Numbered from the stretch's first letter, positions 48,305 to 60,659 are shown. The stretch: 64,000 bases of DNA from Rheinheimera baltica DSM 14885 (GCF_000425345.1 NZ_AUDG01000007.1:62001-126000); one strand, 5' to 3'. Notes: generated from the letters alone by a model not told the origin. Numbers and translations: made by a program.

Positions 48305-50122
48305 CTACTTGTTATGGCAGGCTTGGTAAATCTTTTCCGCCTGAGCCTTTGAAATACCCGGTACAGAGCTAAGTTCTGTAATGGATGCTCTCATTACGCC
48401 TTGCAGCCCACCCAAATATTGTAATAATGCTTGCCGGCGTTTTTCACCAATACCTTTCACTTGCTCAAGTGGGCTAATAACGAACGCCTTACCACGCTTG
48501 TTTCGATGACCGGTTATCGCAAAGCGATGTGCTTCGTCACGAATTTGTTGAATTAAATGTAGTGCTGGTGCATCTTCAGCTAAGTGAATACTGCGTCCGC
48601 TTTTGGCTAAAATCAACGTCTCCAAACCTGGCTTTCTGCTCGTGCCTTTAGCGACTCCAACCAAAATGGGATGTTTCTCGTGTGGCCAGTCTAAAAATTG
48701 CTCAATGGCAATGTTCAGCTGCCCTTGTCCACCATCAATAAAAATAATATCAGGTATTTTGTCGGTATCCTGCACTTTGCCGTAGCGTTTATTCAGGGCA
48801 AACGCCATAGCTGCATAGTCGTCACCTCCAGTAATACCGGTAACGTTATAACGCCGATATTCTGCTTTAAACGGTCCCTGGCCGTCAAACACGACACAAG
48901 AAGCAATTGTTGCCTGCCCCATGGTATGGCTTATGTCGAAGCATTCCATACGATTAATAGCGTGATCAAGCTGTAGCACCTGCTGCAATTGCTGATACCG
49001 CAATGCTGTTTTTTGTGCCTGCGATTGCTTATTATCACAAGATAGCTGGGCATTTTTCAGTGCAAGGCTAAGATATTTTGCCTTTTCACCTCGCTGGGCA
49101 TAGGTAATACGAACTTTACGGCCAGCAATTTCGCTAATCGCTGCAGCAACAACATCTCCATCGGATAATGGATGCGACAATACAATTTCGCGTGGCATTT
49201 GCTGAGTACCATAACCATCTAGATAAAACTGCAATATAAACGCAGTAAGAATTTCATCTTCTTCAGTATCAGCAGGCACTTTAGGAAAATACGCCTTACT
49301 GCCAAGGATTTTTTTATCACGGACAAAAAGTGCATGTACCGCAGCGACTCCATGTGAAAACACAAAGCCTATAACATCCATTTCGTCATGATCGCCACTG
49401 ACGCTTTGCTGCTCCTGAACTTTTCGCAGCGCAATGATTTTATCCCGTAATTGCGCTGCTTGTTCAAACTGCAATTCTTCACTAGCCCGATTCATATCCT
49501 GCACCAGGTTATCTATCACCTGCTGATCTTTCCCAAGTAGAAATAAGCTTGCTAGTTTTACTTGCTGCTGATAGGCCTCATCAGTAATTTTGCCAACACA
49601 GGGCGCCGAACACAGCTTCAATTGATACTGCAGGCAAGGACGTGTTCTGGCGCGATAAAACCCGTCTTCACACTGGCGGATTGGAAAAATCTTCTGTAGC
49701 GTTTTTAAACTTTGCCAAACAGCCCCAGCGTTTGGATAGGGACCAAAGTACTGCCCCGCTGCTTTACGTGGCCCACGGTGTGAGCTAATTCTTGGATGTT
49801 TATGATCAGTTATTAAAATATAAGGATAGGATTTATCATCCCGAAGCAACACGTTGTAACGTGGCATAAATTGTTTGATAAGGTTATTTTCGAGGATAAG
49901 TGCTTCTGTTTCGCTGTGAGTCAAGGTGTATTCAACTTGCGCTATCTGGCTAACCAAGGATCGGGTTTTAACACTGTCGACGGTACGACGAAAATAACTA
50001 CTTAACCTGTTGCGTAGGTCTTTAGCCTTGCCAACATAAATAACCTGCTCAGCGGCATTTACCATGCGGTAAACACCAGGCTGATGCGGTACAGTGGTTA
50101 AAAAGGTTTTGGAATCGAACAT
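48305..50122 (-). CDS. uvrC: Excinuclease ABC subunit C
   Basis: Makes both incisions in nucleotide excision repair. 605 residues: GIY-YIG endonuclease domain at the N-terminus (PGVYRMVNAAEQVIYVGKAK), Cys-rich region LCSAPCVGKI, UvrBC-binding helices near 200-235, RNase H-like domain with the catalytic Asp in IIFIDGGQGQL, and two helix-hairpin-helix motifs at the end. Its ATG shares a base with the uvrY stop (TGATG). Confidence 0.97.
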   Translation of the reverse strand: MFDSKTFLTTVPHQPGVYRMVNAAEQVIYVGKAKDLRNRLSSYFRRTVDSVKTRSLVSQIAQVEYTLTHSETEALILENNLIKQFMPRYNVLLRDDKSYPYILITDHKHPRISSHRGPRKAAGQYFGPYPNAGAVWQSLKTLQKIFPIRQCEDGFYRARTRPCLQYQLKLCSAPCVGKITDEAYQQQVKLASLFLLGKDQQVIDNLVQDMNRASEELQFEQAAQLRDKIIALRKVQEQQSVSGDHDEMDVIGFVFSHGVAAVHALFVRDKKILGSKAYFPKVPADTEEDEILTAFILQFYLDGYGTQQMPREIVLSHPLSDGDVVAAAISEIAGRKVRITYAQRGEKAKYLSLALKNAQLSCDNKQSQAQKTALRYQQLQQVLQLDHAINRMECFDISHTMGQATIASCVVFDGQGPFKAEYRRYNVTGITGGDDYAAMAFALNKRYGKVQDTDKIPDIIFIDGGQGQLNIAIEQFLDWPHEKHPILVGVAKGTSRKPGLETLILAKSGRSIHLAEDAPALHLIQQIRDEAHRFAITGHRNKRGKAFVISPLEQVKGIGEKRRQALLQYLGGLQGVMRASITELSSVPGISKAQAEKIYQACHNK

Positions 50123-50766
50123 CAGGCTTTTGCGATGTCAATCATACCGTGTCGCAATGCCAAATGCGTTAGTTCGACATCACCACTAATAGCAAGCTTC
50201 TCAAACATACGATAACGATATGAATTAACCGTTTTCGCACTAACATTTAATTGATCCGCGATATCCGTAACTTTTTGTCCCTGCGTAATCATCATCATAA
50301 TTTGCAGTTCACGGTCAGATAAATCATCAAAAGGGTTTTGACTAAGGTTATTTACCTTACTCAAGGCCATTTTTTGCGCAACTTCGTCAGAAATATGTCT
50401 CACACCGGTGTAAACTTTGCGAATGGCTGACACCATTTCACGTGGCGGTGAGTTTTTAGAAATAAAACCTGCAGCGCCTAACTGCATAACTTTGGTTGGC
50501 ACAGGCTCTTCACACGACACTGATAAAGCCAAAACTTTAATGTCTGGACAATAATGCAGTATACGCTTCGTCGCTGTCATGCCTCCCATACCTGGCATAT
50601 TCATATCCATCAACACAACATCAGGTTCGTGTTGACGGCAAAATTGTAGTGCTTCTTCACCTGAGCCAGCTTCGCCAATCACCTTGATACCGCGCTCATC
50701 CATTAGAATGCGACTGATCCCAGTACGTACAAGCTCATGATCATCAACTAACAAGACGTTAATCAA
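50122..50766 (-). CDS. uvrY: Response regulator UvrY/GacA
   Basis: 214 residues. Receiver domain with the phosphorylated Asp in VVLMDMNMPGMGG (D54), and a LuxR-type helix-turn-helix (LSDRELQIMMMITQGQKVTDIADQL, in parts). Partner of the BarA/GacS sensor kinase, which is not in this window, and activator of csr-type sRNAs. Translated together with uvrC through a TGATG overlap. Confidence 0.95.
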   Translation of the reverse strand: MINVLLVDDHELVRTGISRILMDERGIKVIGEAGSGEEALQFCRQHEPDVVLMDMNMPGMGGMTATKRILHYCPDIKVLALSVSCEEPVPTKVMQLGAAGFISKNSPPREMVSAIRKVYTGVRHISDEVAQKMALSKVNNLSQNPFDDLSDRELQIMMMITQGQKVTDIADQLNVSAKTVNSYRYRMFEKLAISGDVELTHLALRHGMIDIAKA

Positions 50767-50974
50767 TTTAGCCTCTCCGCTTCACTGGATATTAGAATTA
50801 TTATAATTGGTTAGCATAGCTGAGCAGAAACACTTTTGCTAAACAATTTGAGTCGGAACTAGTGGTTTTGACCAGTTCATGCAAAGTGTGCCAGAAAAGT
50901 TAATAATTTTAAACAAATGGATTTATTTTTTGCTTCGGAAATGACAAGTAAATTATTTGAAGGTGAGGTGTAAG

Positions 50975-51065
50975 TGGCGGAGGGAGAGAGATTCGAACTC
51001 TCGGTGGGCTATTAACCCACGCCGGTTTTCAAGACCGGTGCATTAAACCGCTCTGCCATCCCTCC
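50975..51065 (-). tRNA. tRNA-Ser (TGA), copy 2
   Basis: 91 nt with long variable arm and encoded CCA; anticodon TGA at 51029-51031. Identical to the copy at 51250-51340. The 50767-50974 gap to its left shows no gene and should carry the uvrY promoter. Confidence 0.97.
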
Positions 51066-51221
51066 GCGTTACAGGGCGCATATTAAAAACTGCAGCCTGC
51101 TTTGTAAAGCGCTTTTTTGTTATTTTTGAGTGTTTGCTTAGTAAATCAACAACAAAGCCATAATTTAAACAATTAAAGTATGGATCCAACAGGCTATAAG
51201 CTAGTCAATTTTTTACAGGCA

Positions 51222-51247
51222 CAAAAAAACCACCCTAGGGTGGCTTT
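51222..51247 (-). terminator. Terminator between the two tRNA-Ser genes
   Basis: CCACCCTAGGGTGG inverted repeat flanked by A/T; seven Ts follow on the minus strand. It directly follows the first tRNA-Ser copy. Confidence 0.75.
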
Positions 51248-51249
51248 AA

Positions 51250-51340
51250 TGGCGGAGGGAGAGAGATTCGAACTCTCGGTGGGCTATTAACCCACGCCGG
51301 TTTTCAAGACCGGTGCATTAAACCGCTCTGCCATCCCTCC
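51250..51340 (-). tRNA. tRNA-Ser (TGA), copy 1
   Basis: 91 nt with encoded CCA; anticodon TGA at 51304-51306; all 91 bases match copy 2. Confidence 0.97.
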
Positions 51341-51502
51341 GGCGACGCGTATATTAATCACTTAGGTTGAGAAAAGAAAGCATTAAATGCAAAAAAATCT
51401 CACCGTCACCAAATTCTTACTTCAACCACTGGTCTAGTGTGAACTATCTGCGTATTATAATGTCAGTTATATTAATAAACCTTTGTATTAGGAGAACAAT
51501 TA

Positions 51503-52171
51503 ATGTCATACAGAGAAACAACAACGATCAGTACTGCCGGACGCAGTGTTGAAATTAATAAAGTACTTCGTAACACCTATTTTTTATTGGCAATGACATT
51601 GGCTTTCAGCGCAGTTACAGCCGGCGTTGCAATGGCGCTAAATATGTCGCCAATGATGTCTATCGTCTTTTTTGTTGCAGGCTTTATCATGCTCTTTGTT
51701 GTTAACAAAAAAGCGGATTCAGCCAGTGGTATTTTTTGGGTTTTCGCCTTTACTGGCGCATTAGGCGCCTCGTTAGGCCCGATGCTAAATTATTATGCAG
51801 GTTTGGCAAACGGACCTTCTTTAATAATGCAAGCATTAGGCGGTACAGCACTAATCTTCTTCAGTCTGTCGGCTTATGCGCTAACTACACGTAAAGATTT
51901 CTCTTTCATGGGTGGTTTTTTAACAGTAGGCCTTATTGTAGTTTTAGTTGCTGCACTGGCGAATATCTTCCTTAACATTCCGGCCCTTAGCCTGACTATC
52001 AGCGCTGCCATTATTCTTATTATGTCAGCACTAATCCTGTTTGATACCAGCCGTATTATCAACGGTGGCGAAACTAATTACATCCGCGCTACAGTGAGCC
52101 TTTATTTAAATGTCTTCAACATTTTTGTAAATCTGCTGCAACTACTAGGCGTTTTTGGTGGTGATGATTAA
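51503..52171 (+). CDS. yccA: Bax inhibitor-1 family membrane protein YccA
   Basis: 222 residues, seven membrane helices, with the BI-1 signature near the C-terminus (ILFDTSRIINGGETNYIRATVSLYLNVFNIF in parts). E. coli YccA is a substrate and modulator of FtsH. A clear AGGAGA site precedes the ATG. In E. coli yccA is next to tusE; here the whole tusDCBE group follows. Confidence 0.92.
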   Translation: MSYRETTTISTAGRSVEINKVLRNTYFLLAMTLAFSAVTAGVAMALNMSPMMSIVFFVAGFIMLFVVNKKADSASGIFWVFAFTGALGASLGPMLNYYAGLANGPSLIMQALGGTALIFFSLSAYALTTRKDFSFMGGFLTVGLIVVLVAALANIFLNIPALSLTISAAIILIMSALILFDTSRIINGGETNYIRATVSLYLNVFNIFVNLLQLLGVFGGDD

Positions 52172-52204
52172 TAACGCTACTTTGCCTAGTGATGCTTATT
52201 AGTT

Positions 52205-52232
52205 AAAATGCCCCCACTGCGGGGCATTTTTT
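52205..52232 (+). terminator. Terminator of yccA
   Basis: AAAATGCCCC / GGGGCATTTT stem with a CACTGC loop and a T-run of six. Confidence 0.88.
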
Positions 52233-52245
52233 ATTTGGGCGGCAT

Positions 52246-52608
52246 ATGACACGTTTTGGTTTATTAATCACTTCCAATAGCTTTGCCAGCCAAAGTCTGG
52301 CAAGTGCATTGTTATTTGCCAAAACAGCTGTTGAGCATGGCCACCAGATTGACCATATCTTTTTATACCAAGAAGCAGTTTACTCTGCTGCGGCAAATAT
52401 TGATTTGCCCGCCGATGAGCCAGATATTAGCGCCACGTTAGCCAGTTTCTGTCATCAGCACTGCATTCCATTGCTGTTTTGTATTACAGCTGCTGAAAAA
52501 CGTGGTGTTGTAAGTGATACTTTGCCGGCCCGTAAAGGCTATATCGCAGCAGGCTTGGCAGAGTTTGCAATGCGACAGACAAATATAGATAAATTGGTAC
52601 AATTTTAA
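52246..52608 (+). CDS. tusD: Sulfurtransferase TusD
   Basis: 120 residues of the DsrE family; the catalytic cysteine should be C85 in PLLFCITAAEKRG, the equivalent of Cys78 of E. coli TusD. Accepts sulfur from TusA in the relay for 2-thiouridine in tRNA. It overlaps tusC by TAATG. Confidence 0.93.
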   Translation: MTRFGLLITSNSFASQSLASALLFAKTAVEHGHQIDHIFLYQEAVYSAAANIDLPADEPDISATLASFCHQHCIPLLFCITAAEKRGVVSDTLPARKGYIAAGLAEFAMRQTNIDKLVQF

Positions 52609-52964
52609 TGTGTAATTTACTGGTATTGCTGCGTTACAGCCCTTTTAACAATGCCCAAGGACGTGAAGCACTTGATCTTATATTAGCACTCGCTGCGGTC
52701 GATCATAACGTCAGTGTGCTATTTAGCGGCGATGCCGTATTCCAGCTACTACCAACCAAGGACCAGCCTGATTTTGCGTTAAAAGCGTACCCGCGCAGTT
52801 TTAAATTGTTTGAACTATACGATATTGACCAGGTGTATGTCTGCGAGCAATCATTGCGTGAGCGAGGCATTAAACAAAATCAACTAGTCACAGCCGCAAG
52901 GCCAGTGTCTGCAAATGACATCACTGTGTTAATGGCGGAACAACATCAGGTAATTAGCAGCTAA
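52608..52964 (+). CDS. tusC: TusC, subunit of the TusBCD complex
   Basis: 118 residues, DsrF-type; begins at the ATG that overlaps the tusD stop. The motif RYSPFNNAQGREALDLILALA is typical of TusC. Structural subunit of the hexameric TusBCD complex. Confidence 0.93.
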   Translation: MCNLLVLLRYSPFNNAQGREALDLILALAAVDHNVSVLFSGDAVFQLLPTKDQPDFALKAYPRSFKLFELYDIDQVYVCEQSLRERGIKQNQLVTAARPVSANDITVLMAEQHQVISS

Positions 52965-52965
52965 A

Positions 52966-53235
52966 ATGAAACTCATTAGCATAATTTCACCAACAATTAA
53001 TCTGGCCAACCTTGCTCAAGTTTGTGCAGTCACTGACGCAATCTTACTTCGACAAGATGCGGTATATTTGTGTCTACGCAACGACATCAGCTGGCCAACA
53101 ACCCAACGCTATGCATTAGACAGCGATATATACGTTAGACATGTTTTAGTACCAGAAGATATTGTCGTAGTAACGGCAAAGCAGTGGCTCGAATTAACCA
53201 TCAATGCTAAGCAAAACCTGTTATGGCAGAATTAA
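52966..53235 (+). CDS. tusB: TusB, subunit of the TusBCD complex
   Basis: 89 residues, DsrH-type, one base after tusC. The conserved [12 protein letters not shown] block matches the family. Confidence 0.88.
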   Translation: MKLISIISPTINLANLAQVCAVTDAILLRQDAVYLCLRNDISWPTTQRYALDSDIYVRHVLVPEDIVVVTAKQWLELTINAKQNLLWQN

Positions 53236-53558
53236 TGATTGATAATGCAAATCTAGTGCTGGATAAACATGGTTATCTTGCTAATTTAACAGACTGGAAC
53301 ATACAAGTTGCCGAGCACTTTGCGTTATTAGAGCAAATTAACCTAACCGACGCTCATTGGGAAGTCGTGCATTTTGTTCGTGATTTTTATCTCGAATTTA
53401 ATACATCACCGGCAATGCGTATTTTGGTAAAAGCTATGGCACAAAAGTTGGGGGCGGAAAAAGGCAACAGTAAATATTTGTTTCAACTATTTCCACAAGG
53501 CCCAGCAAAGCAAGCTACACGAATTGCCGGCTTACCTAAGCCAGCAAAGTGCTTATAA
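53235..53558 (+). CDS. tusE: TusE sulfur carrier (DsrC family)
   Basis: About 107 residues; block [20 protein letters not shown] and the C-terminal GLPKPAKCL with the sulfur-carrying penultimate Cys. Passes sulfur from TusBCD to MnmA. The ATG at 53235 overlaps the tusB stop (TAATG), as in the tusD-tusC junction; an in-frame ATG at 53223 would add four residues. Confidence 0.95.
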   Translation: MIDNANLVLDKHGYLANLTDWNIQVAEHFALLEQINLTDAHWEVVHFVRDFYLEFNTSPAMRILVKAMAQKLGAEKGNSKYLFQLFPQGPAKQATRIAGLPKPAKCL

Positions 53559-53569
53559 CGGAAAAAGTG

Positions 53570-53719
53570 CTACGTTGTGCTGCTGCGCATAATACCGACT
53601 ATACCCTCCAGCGTAACAATAACAAAAACAGCAATAATGCCGATAACGATGGCCCAATAAATACTGCGCATTAACGGTGGATTGGTTTGCTTTATGCTTC
53701 TTTTACGCTTTGGTGCCAT
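53570..53719 (-). CDS. Small single-pass membrane protein (49 residues)
   Basis: Starts MAPKRKRSIKQTNPP, a basic N-terminus, followed by one membrane helix at about 20-41 (IYWAIVIGIIAVFVIVTLEG) and a short tail. A GGAG ribosome site lies just before the ATG. It is on the minus strand downstream of serS and converges on tusE. I do not recognise a family; the basic head would stay inside. Real by its start signal and composition, not by homology. Confidence 0.6.
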   Translation of the reverse strand: MAPKRKRSIKQTNPPLMRSIYWAIVIGIIAVFVIVTLEGIVGIMRSSTT

Positions 53720-53793
53720 ATGCTCACTCCGCATATACTCTACCTCAGTATAAGCAAAGCTATAGCCTGAGATAGAGTAGATATTTACACCAC

Positions 53794-55456
<1,663 letters not shown>

Positions 55457-55463
<7 letters not shown>

Positions 55464-56803
55464 TTTTTATCTCTTTGCTGCACACTATCCTGATCTAACT
55501 GTTTTAAATAGCGCAATTTCTCAGCAAGCTGCTTCTCCATACCTCGCTCTACCGGTTGGTAAAACTGTTGGTCAGCCAGCTCAGCGGGTAAATAACGTTC
55601 TCCTGCAGCATAAGCGCCGGGTTCATCGTGCGCATAACGATATCCCTCGCCAAAGCCTAGCTGCTTCATTAATGACGTTGGTGCATTACGTAAATGCAGC
55701 GGCACTTCGTATGCCGGGTGTTCTGCTACTATTTTTTTTATATGATTAAACGCACTGTATACCGCATTACTTTTCGGTGCCAATGCCAGATACACTGCCG
55801 CTTGCGCTATGGCTCGCTCGCCCTCAGCTGGGCCAACACGTTCAAACGTGTCCCAGGCATTAAGCGCTAACGTCAACGCGCGAGGGTCAGCATTACCTAT
55901 ATCCTCACTAGCAATAGCGAGTAAGCGCCTGGCTACATATAGCGGATCGCCGCCACCGGCTAAAATTCGACAGTACCAATATAACGCCGCATCGGGATCA
56001 GAACCTCGCACCGACTTATGAAATGCAGAAATAAGGTCGTAAAACATATCCCCCTGGTTATCAAACCCGGGTAGCTGTTTAGGTACCAGATGCTTTAAAA
56101 TCGCAAAATCAATCTGTTTAACATTATCGACAATACCGGCAAGCTCAACGGCCTGCTCAAGCAAATTAAGCAATTTACGCGCGTCACCTGCTGCCAACTG
56201 CAACAGTAACTGCTGTGCATCGGGCACAATAGTAAGATCGACATTACCCAGCCCACGCTCTTTATCAGTTATAGCTTGCGTCAGTACTAGCTGTAAATCT
56301 TCATCAGCAAGCGGTTTAAGTACACACACCCTGGCCCGTGACAAAATTGCATTATTTAGCGCAAAAGACGGGTTTTCGGTGGTTGCACCAATAAAAATAA
56401 TAGTGCCATCTTCAATGAAGGGTAAAAACGCATCCTGTTGGCTTTTATTAAAGCGATGTACTTCATCAACAAATAACAAGGTGCGCTGCTGATATTGCTG
56501 CTGTCGCTGCTGTGCTTGTGTTATGGCGTCACGGATTTCTTTTATGCCACAGGTGACAGCAGATAGCTTAATGATTGATGCATCAGCTTGTTTAGCAATC
56601 ACCTCTGCTAGTGTCGTTTTACCGGTACCCGGGGGTCCCCAAAGAATTAGTGAAAATACCCGTCCGTCAGTAATGGCTTTTCTAAGCGCCGTGCCATCAC
56701 CAACTAAATGTTGCTGGCCTGCATACTCAGCCAACGTTCTGGGTCGCATTCGTGCTGCCAACGGGCGAAAGTCATCAGCAAAATCTAACGGTAAAGAATT
56801 CAC
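55457..56803 (-). CDS. rarA: Replication-associated recombination protein RarA (MgsA)
   Basis: AAA+ ATPase acting at stalled forks with SSB. Walker [10 protein letters not shown], Walker [10 protein letters not shown], sensor 1 GATTENPSF and the tetramerisation domain with [11 protein letters not shown]. The start chosen is the GTG at 56803, giving a protein starting [12 protein letters not shown], which aligns with the E. coli start MSNLSLDFSDN; an ATG at 56827 lies inside lolA. The GTG is only 4 nt after the lolA stop with AGAGA before it. Confidence 0.93.
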
Positions 56804-56807
56804 TCTG

Positions 56808-57419
56808 TTATCTCTGTCGCTGGTCATCGATATCGGTGAACTCTGGCGGCACAAACTTAAACAGACTGTCATCTATTTCATTATTTAATTGTACCAGGGT
56901 AAAATTGAACTCACTAAGCTGTTGGTTTATGTCCAGCACCTGCATGCGAGATAAGGCACCGGCCGAAAAACTCAAGGTAAGTTGCTGCACTGCGCTGGTA
57001 TTATCTTTTGATGCAATAACAAACTGTTCGCCCTGTTCAGAAACAACATATTGCTGCCACAATTGTGGATCCGTTGATGTTAACAGCACAAAAGGCGTAC
57101 GATTAACCTCGGTTGCGGCATCAAAAATCGTCAGCTGTTCTAACAATTCATTATAAAACCACAATGTTTCGCCATCACCAATAAAGACGTTAGGTTCAGG
57201 CTCAGTTGTTTCAAAACGGAATTTTGCCGGCTGCTTAAGCACCAACTGACCTTTGCCCTGTTGTAACAATTGCCGCTGAGCATCAAACACCTGCTGCTCA
57301 AAACTGGCAGAAAAAGTATTAATTGTTGCCAATTTACGCTGCAATGTCTGTTCGGCTGTTTGTGCCGACGCCAGACCTGATAAAAACATTAGCCCTACTG
57401 TAAAATACCGACGTAGCAT
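56808..57419 (-). CDS. lolA: Outer-membrane lipoprotein carrier LolA
   Basis: Periplasmic chaperone carrying lipoproteins from LolCDE to LolB. 203 residues; signal peptide ending near GLASA-QTAE, then [13 protein letters not shown] and the strand [24 protein letters not shown] (in parts), all typical. It starts directly after the ftsK stop and is followed by rarA, as in E. coli. Confidence 0.95.
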   Translation of the reverse strand: MLRRYFTVGLMFLSGLASAQTAEQTLQRKLATINTFSASFEQQVFDAQRQLLQQGKGQLVLKQPAKFRFETTEPEPNVFIGDGETLWFYNELLEQLTIFDAATEVNRTPFVLLTSTDPQLWQQYVVSEQGEQFVIASKDNTSAVQQLTLSFSAGALSRMQVLDINQQLSEFNFTLVQLNNEIDDSLFKFVPPEFTDIDDQRQR

Positions 57420-59909
57420 TTAATATCCTTTTGGTGGCGCTGCCGCCATCACTTCTCGGTTACCATTATGGCCTGGCCCAGTAACAATGCCGCTGTGCTC
57501 CATTTGTTCAACTAAACGCGCGGCACGGTTATAGCCAATACGGAATTTACGCTGTACACCCGATACTGATGCACGACGCGTTTCTGTTACAAAGGCAACG
57601 GCTTGATCGTATAACGGATCAGCTTCTCCATCATCACCTTCCAAAGTTTCGCCAGGTAGTAGATTCTCTTCCGTGGTTTCCCCGGTTAATATCTCAGGTA
57701 TATAATTAGGCCGGCCGCGCTTTTTCCAATCTGCCACCACCGCATGCACTTCATGATCGTCAACAAAAGCACCGTGTACGCGGTTTGGAACGCCTGAACC
57801 CGGCGGTAAATAAAGCATATCACCCTGCCCCAACAGACTTTCCGCGCCTTGCTGATCCAAAATGGTACGAGAATCAATTTTTGACGATACCTGAAACGCA
57901 ATACGGGTAGGAATATTGGCTTTAATTAAGCCAGTGATGACATCGACCGACGGCCTTTGTGTCGCCAGGATTAAGTGAATTCCTGCGGCCCTTGCCTTTT
58001 GTGCAATTCGGGCAATCAGCTCTTCTACTTTTTTACCAACAATCATCATCATGTCAGCAAACTCATCAATCACCACGACAATTGAAGGCAATTTCTCTAA
58101 CAGGGGTTGTTCGGTACGCATATCATCTGATGGCCGCCATAACGGATCTTTTAACGGCATGCCCTCAGCAATCGCTTCTTTTACTTTAACGTTGTAGCCT
58201 TTAAGATTGCGCACCCCAAGCGCCGACATTAATTTATAACGCCGTTCCATCTCACCAACACACCAACGCAGACCATTCGCGGCATCTTTCATGTCAGTTA
58301 CAACTTCGGTGAGTAAGTGTGGGATCCCCTCATAAATTGACAACTCAAGCATTTTAGGGTCGATCATTAAAAAGCGAACATCATCAGGAGTTGATTTATA
58401 TAACAAACTACAAATCATTACGTTAACCCCAACCGACTTACCCGAACCTGTGGTACCCGCGACCAATAAATGCGGCATTTTAGCCAAATCAGCCACCACA
58501 GATTTACCGGCAATGTCTTTGCCCAATACCATTGTAAGTGGCGATTTGGATTGTTCAAAAATTTCGTCGCCAATAACCTCTGACAACCGAACAATCTCAC
58601 GATGCTGGTTCGGTAATTCCAAACCGATAAAAGATTTCCCCGGAATCACCTCAACCACACGCACGCTTATTGCCGACAAAGAACGCGCTAAATCTTTCGA
58701 TAAACCGGTAATTTTACTTACCTTAACGCCCGGCGCTAAATCTAACTCAAACCGCGTGACTACCGGGCCGGGATGAACCCCTACCACGTTTGCTTCAACG
58801 TTAAAATCTAATAGTTTTGCTTCTACTAAACGAGACACCCGTTCTAAGTCTGCTGGGTCAATCGGGTTTTCGGCTTTATCCGGGCGATCTAGCAGCGCTA
58901 AAGACGGCAGTTCTTCTAATTGATGCGACACTTCTTCGCCGTCGTCTTCTTCGTCAGTAATTTCAGAGATCATAGGCTCGTAAGCAACATCTGCCGGTAA
59001 ATCCAGTTGCTGTAATGTCTCACCAAAATACGCTGTTTCGGTTTCGTCAATAGCGCTAAATGACAAGTTCTCGTCTGCCAGTGTATCGACACTATAAAAC
59101 GCTTTAGCATCGCGTTTAACATCCAAAGGCGTAATAGGCAGGGGCTCAACAGCAGGTTTTGACAATTGAGGTGTTTTTTTGTTGCTTGTCAGCGCAGGTG
59201 TTGGCTCAGCAGTAAAATTAGCTTCTTCCTGCTGATCATCAATATGCCCTGCGGTATTTTCTTCGGCAAAGGGGTCGTAATCATCTTTGGCGCGCTCGCG
59301 TAGACGTTGCGGCAAAGACATCACAAACTGCATTGCGGTAAAACAAGCCGCTCCTATCGCATCTGCCACAGTAAACCAGGATATACCTGTCAAAAATGTT
59401 AGTCCGGTAGCAAAACCGGATAACAGTAATAAAATAGTGCCTATAAAGTTAAAATACGGCAGCATGGCACCACTCACTACATCACCAATAACGCCACCCG
59501 ACGAAAAATAAAATATATCGTTAAAATTCAAACTACTAATGGCTGTTGAAGTGATAAGCGTCAACACCAAACCTATAACGCGTAACCCTAAAATAAGATA
59601 ATCAAGACTAAGTAAATCATGAAAGCGTTTAAATAAAAGATAACCGGTAATGGCTACTAACAAAGGCACTAAATAGGCAATCCAACCAAAACAAAACAAC
59701 AGTAAATCAGCCAACCAGGCACCAATAGGCCCCGCATAATTATGGGTACTGGTTTGATAACCCGTTTGTGACCAGCTTGGATCTGCCGGGTCAAATGACA
59801 ACAATGCCAGCAACAAAAATACACTAAGGCTGGAAAACACAATCAATCCAACTTCCAGCAACCGCTGCACACCGTTTAACGGAAAATACACTCTGTTTTG
59901 CAAATGCAA
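57420..59909 (-). CDS. ftsK: DNA translocase FtsK
   Basis: 829 residues, four to five N-terminal membrane helices to about residue 200, an acidic linker of ~150 residues and the motor domain. Walker A is [13 protein letters not shown], Walker [13 protein letters not shown]; the C-terminal gamma winged helix has [23 protein letters not shown] (in parts), which reads KOPS and activates XerCD at dif. The linker is much shorter than in E. coli (1329 residues), as in many other bacteria. Followed without gap by lolA. Confidence 0.97.
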   Translation of the reverse strand: MHLQNRVYFPLNGVQRLLEVGLIVFSSLSVFLLLALLSFDPADPSWSQTGYQTSTHNYAGPIGAWLADLLLFCFGWIAYLVPLLVAITGYLLFKRFHDLLSLDYLILGLRVIGLVLTLITSTAISSLNFNDIFYFSSGGVIGDVVSGAMLPYFNFIGTILLLLSGFATGLTFLTGISWFTVADAIGAACFTAMQFVMSLPQRLRERAKDDYDPFAEENTAGHIDDQQEEANFTAEPTPALTSNKKTPQLSKPAVEPLPITPLDVKRDAKAFYSVDTLADENLSFSAIDETETAYFGETLQQLDLPADVAYEPMISEITDEEDDGEEVSHQLEELPSLALLDRPDKAENPIDPADLERVSRLVEAKLLDFNVEANVVGVHPGPVVTRFELDLAPGVKVSKITGLSKDLARSLSAISVRVVEVIPGKSFIGLELPNQHREIVRLSEVIGDEIFEQSKSPLTMVLGKDIAGKSVVADLAKMPHLLVAGTTGSGKSVGVNVMICSLLYKSTPDDVRFLMIDPKMLELSIYEGIPHLLTEVVTDMKDAANGLRWCVGEMERRYKLMSALGVRNLKGYNVKVKEAIAEGMPLKDPLWRPSDDMRTEQPLLEKLPSIVVVIDEFADMMMIVGKKVEELIARIAQKARAAGIHLILATQRPSVDVITGLIKANIPTRIAFQVSSKIDSRTILDQQGAESLLGQGDMLYLPPGSGVPNRVHGAFVDDHEVHAVVADWKKRGRPNYIPEILTGETTEENLLPGETLEGDDGEADPLYDQAVAFVTETRRASVSGVQRKFRIGYNRAARLVEQMEHSGIVTGPGHNGNREVMAAAPPKGY

Positions 59910-60022
59910 GGCCCTACCTATTGTCTTTATTTTTTATTCAAGCGCACCAAGGTTTAGTACTGCAGGCTAAGATACCAGAGACACTATAAAAGTGCATCCG
60001 TGAAGCGTGGCTGAACCCGTAT

Positions 60023-60511
60023 TTAACTACTGATTGCAACAAAGGTAGTTTGCTTGACTTCTTCCATAACCACATAAGTACGGCTTTCCCGGACGCTGGG
60101 TAACCGAAGTAAGGTTTCACCAAGCAACTCACGATACGCTGCCATATTGGCTACCCTGGTTTTAAGTAAAAAATCAAAACTACCCGATACCAGATGGCAC
60201 TCCTGAATTTGCTCCAGCTTTTCTACTGCTTTGCTAAATTCATCAAAATCTTCAGGGGAGGTTTTACTTAGCGTAATCTCTACAAACACCAAAAGCGCCG
60301 CCCCAACTTTTTGCGGATCAACCTGTGCGGTGTAGCCTAATATCACCCCTTCAGCTTCCAGTTTACGCACGCGTTCAAGACATGGCGTAGGACTGAGCCC
60401 GACCCTGCGGGCAAGTTCAACATTAGCTAATCGACCGTCACGTTGTAATTCTAACAATATTTTGCGGTCAATACGGTCTAACTTCTTGATACTTTTACTT
60501 AAAGAATACAT
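60023..60511 (-). CDS. lrp: Leucine-responsive regulatory protein Lrp
   Basis: 162 residues: N-terminal winged helix with recognition helix in VGLSPTPCLERVRKLEAEGVI, and RAM domain with the effector-binding GSFDFLLKTRV. Global regulator of amino acid metabolism. Divergent from ald with a 148-nt A/T-rich gap (60512-60659), where Lrp may act on both; upstream of ftsK as in E. coli. Confidence 0.95.
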   Translation of the reverse strand: MYSLSKSIKKLDRIDRKILLELQRDGRLANVELARRVGLSPTPCLERVRKLEAEGVILGYTAQVDPQKVGAALLVFVEITLSKTSPEDFDEFSKAVEKLEQIQECHLVSGSFDFLLKTRVANMAAYRELLGETLLRLPSVRESRTYVVMEEVKQTTFVAISS

Positions 60512-60659
60512 AGCAGTTTAAAAATTTGCTTTTTAAATTTAAACAGAATTAAACACTACAAGATATCTATAAAACAAGCATTAATTCTATATAATTAGCA
60601 GTATACTGCGCATAAATGTTACCTCAGCCAACAATTACCTCAATATAGGGCATAAAACG

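Noticed and set aside
47167-51340. tRNA repeats as attachment sites of an integrated element
   Set aside because: No integrase, phage gene or partial tRNA repeat is near; full-length copies with normal housekeeping genes in between.
55464-55700. Fluoride riboswitch before crcB
   Set aside because: crcB starts within the end of rarA, leaving no leader for a riboswitch.
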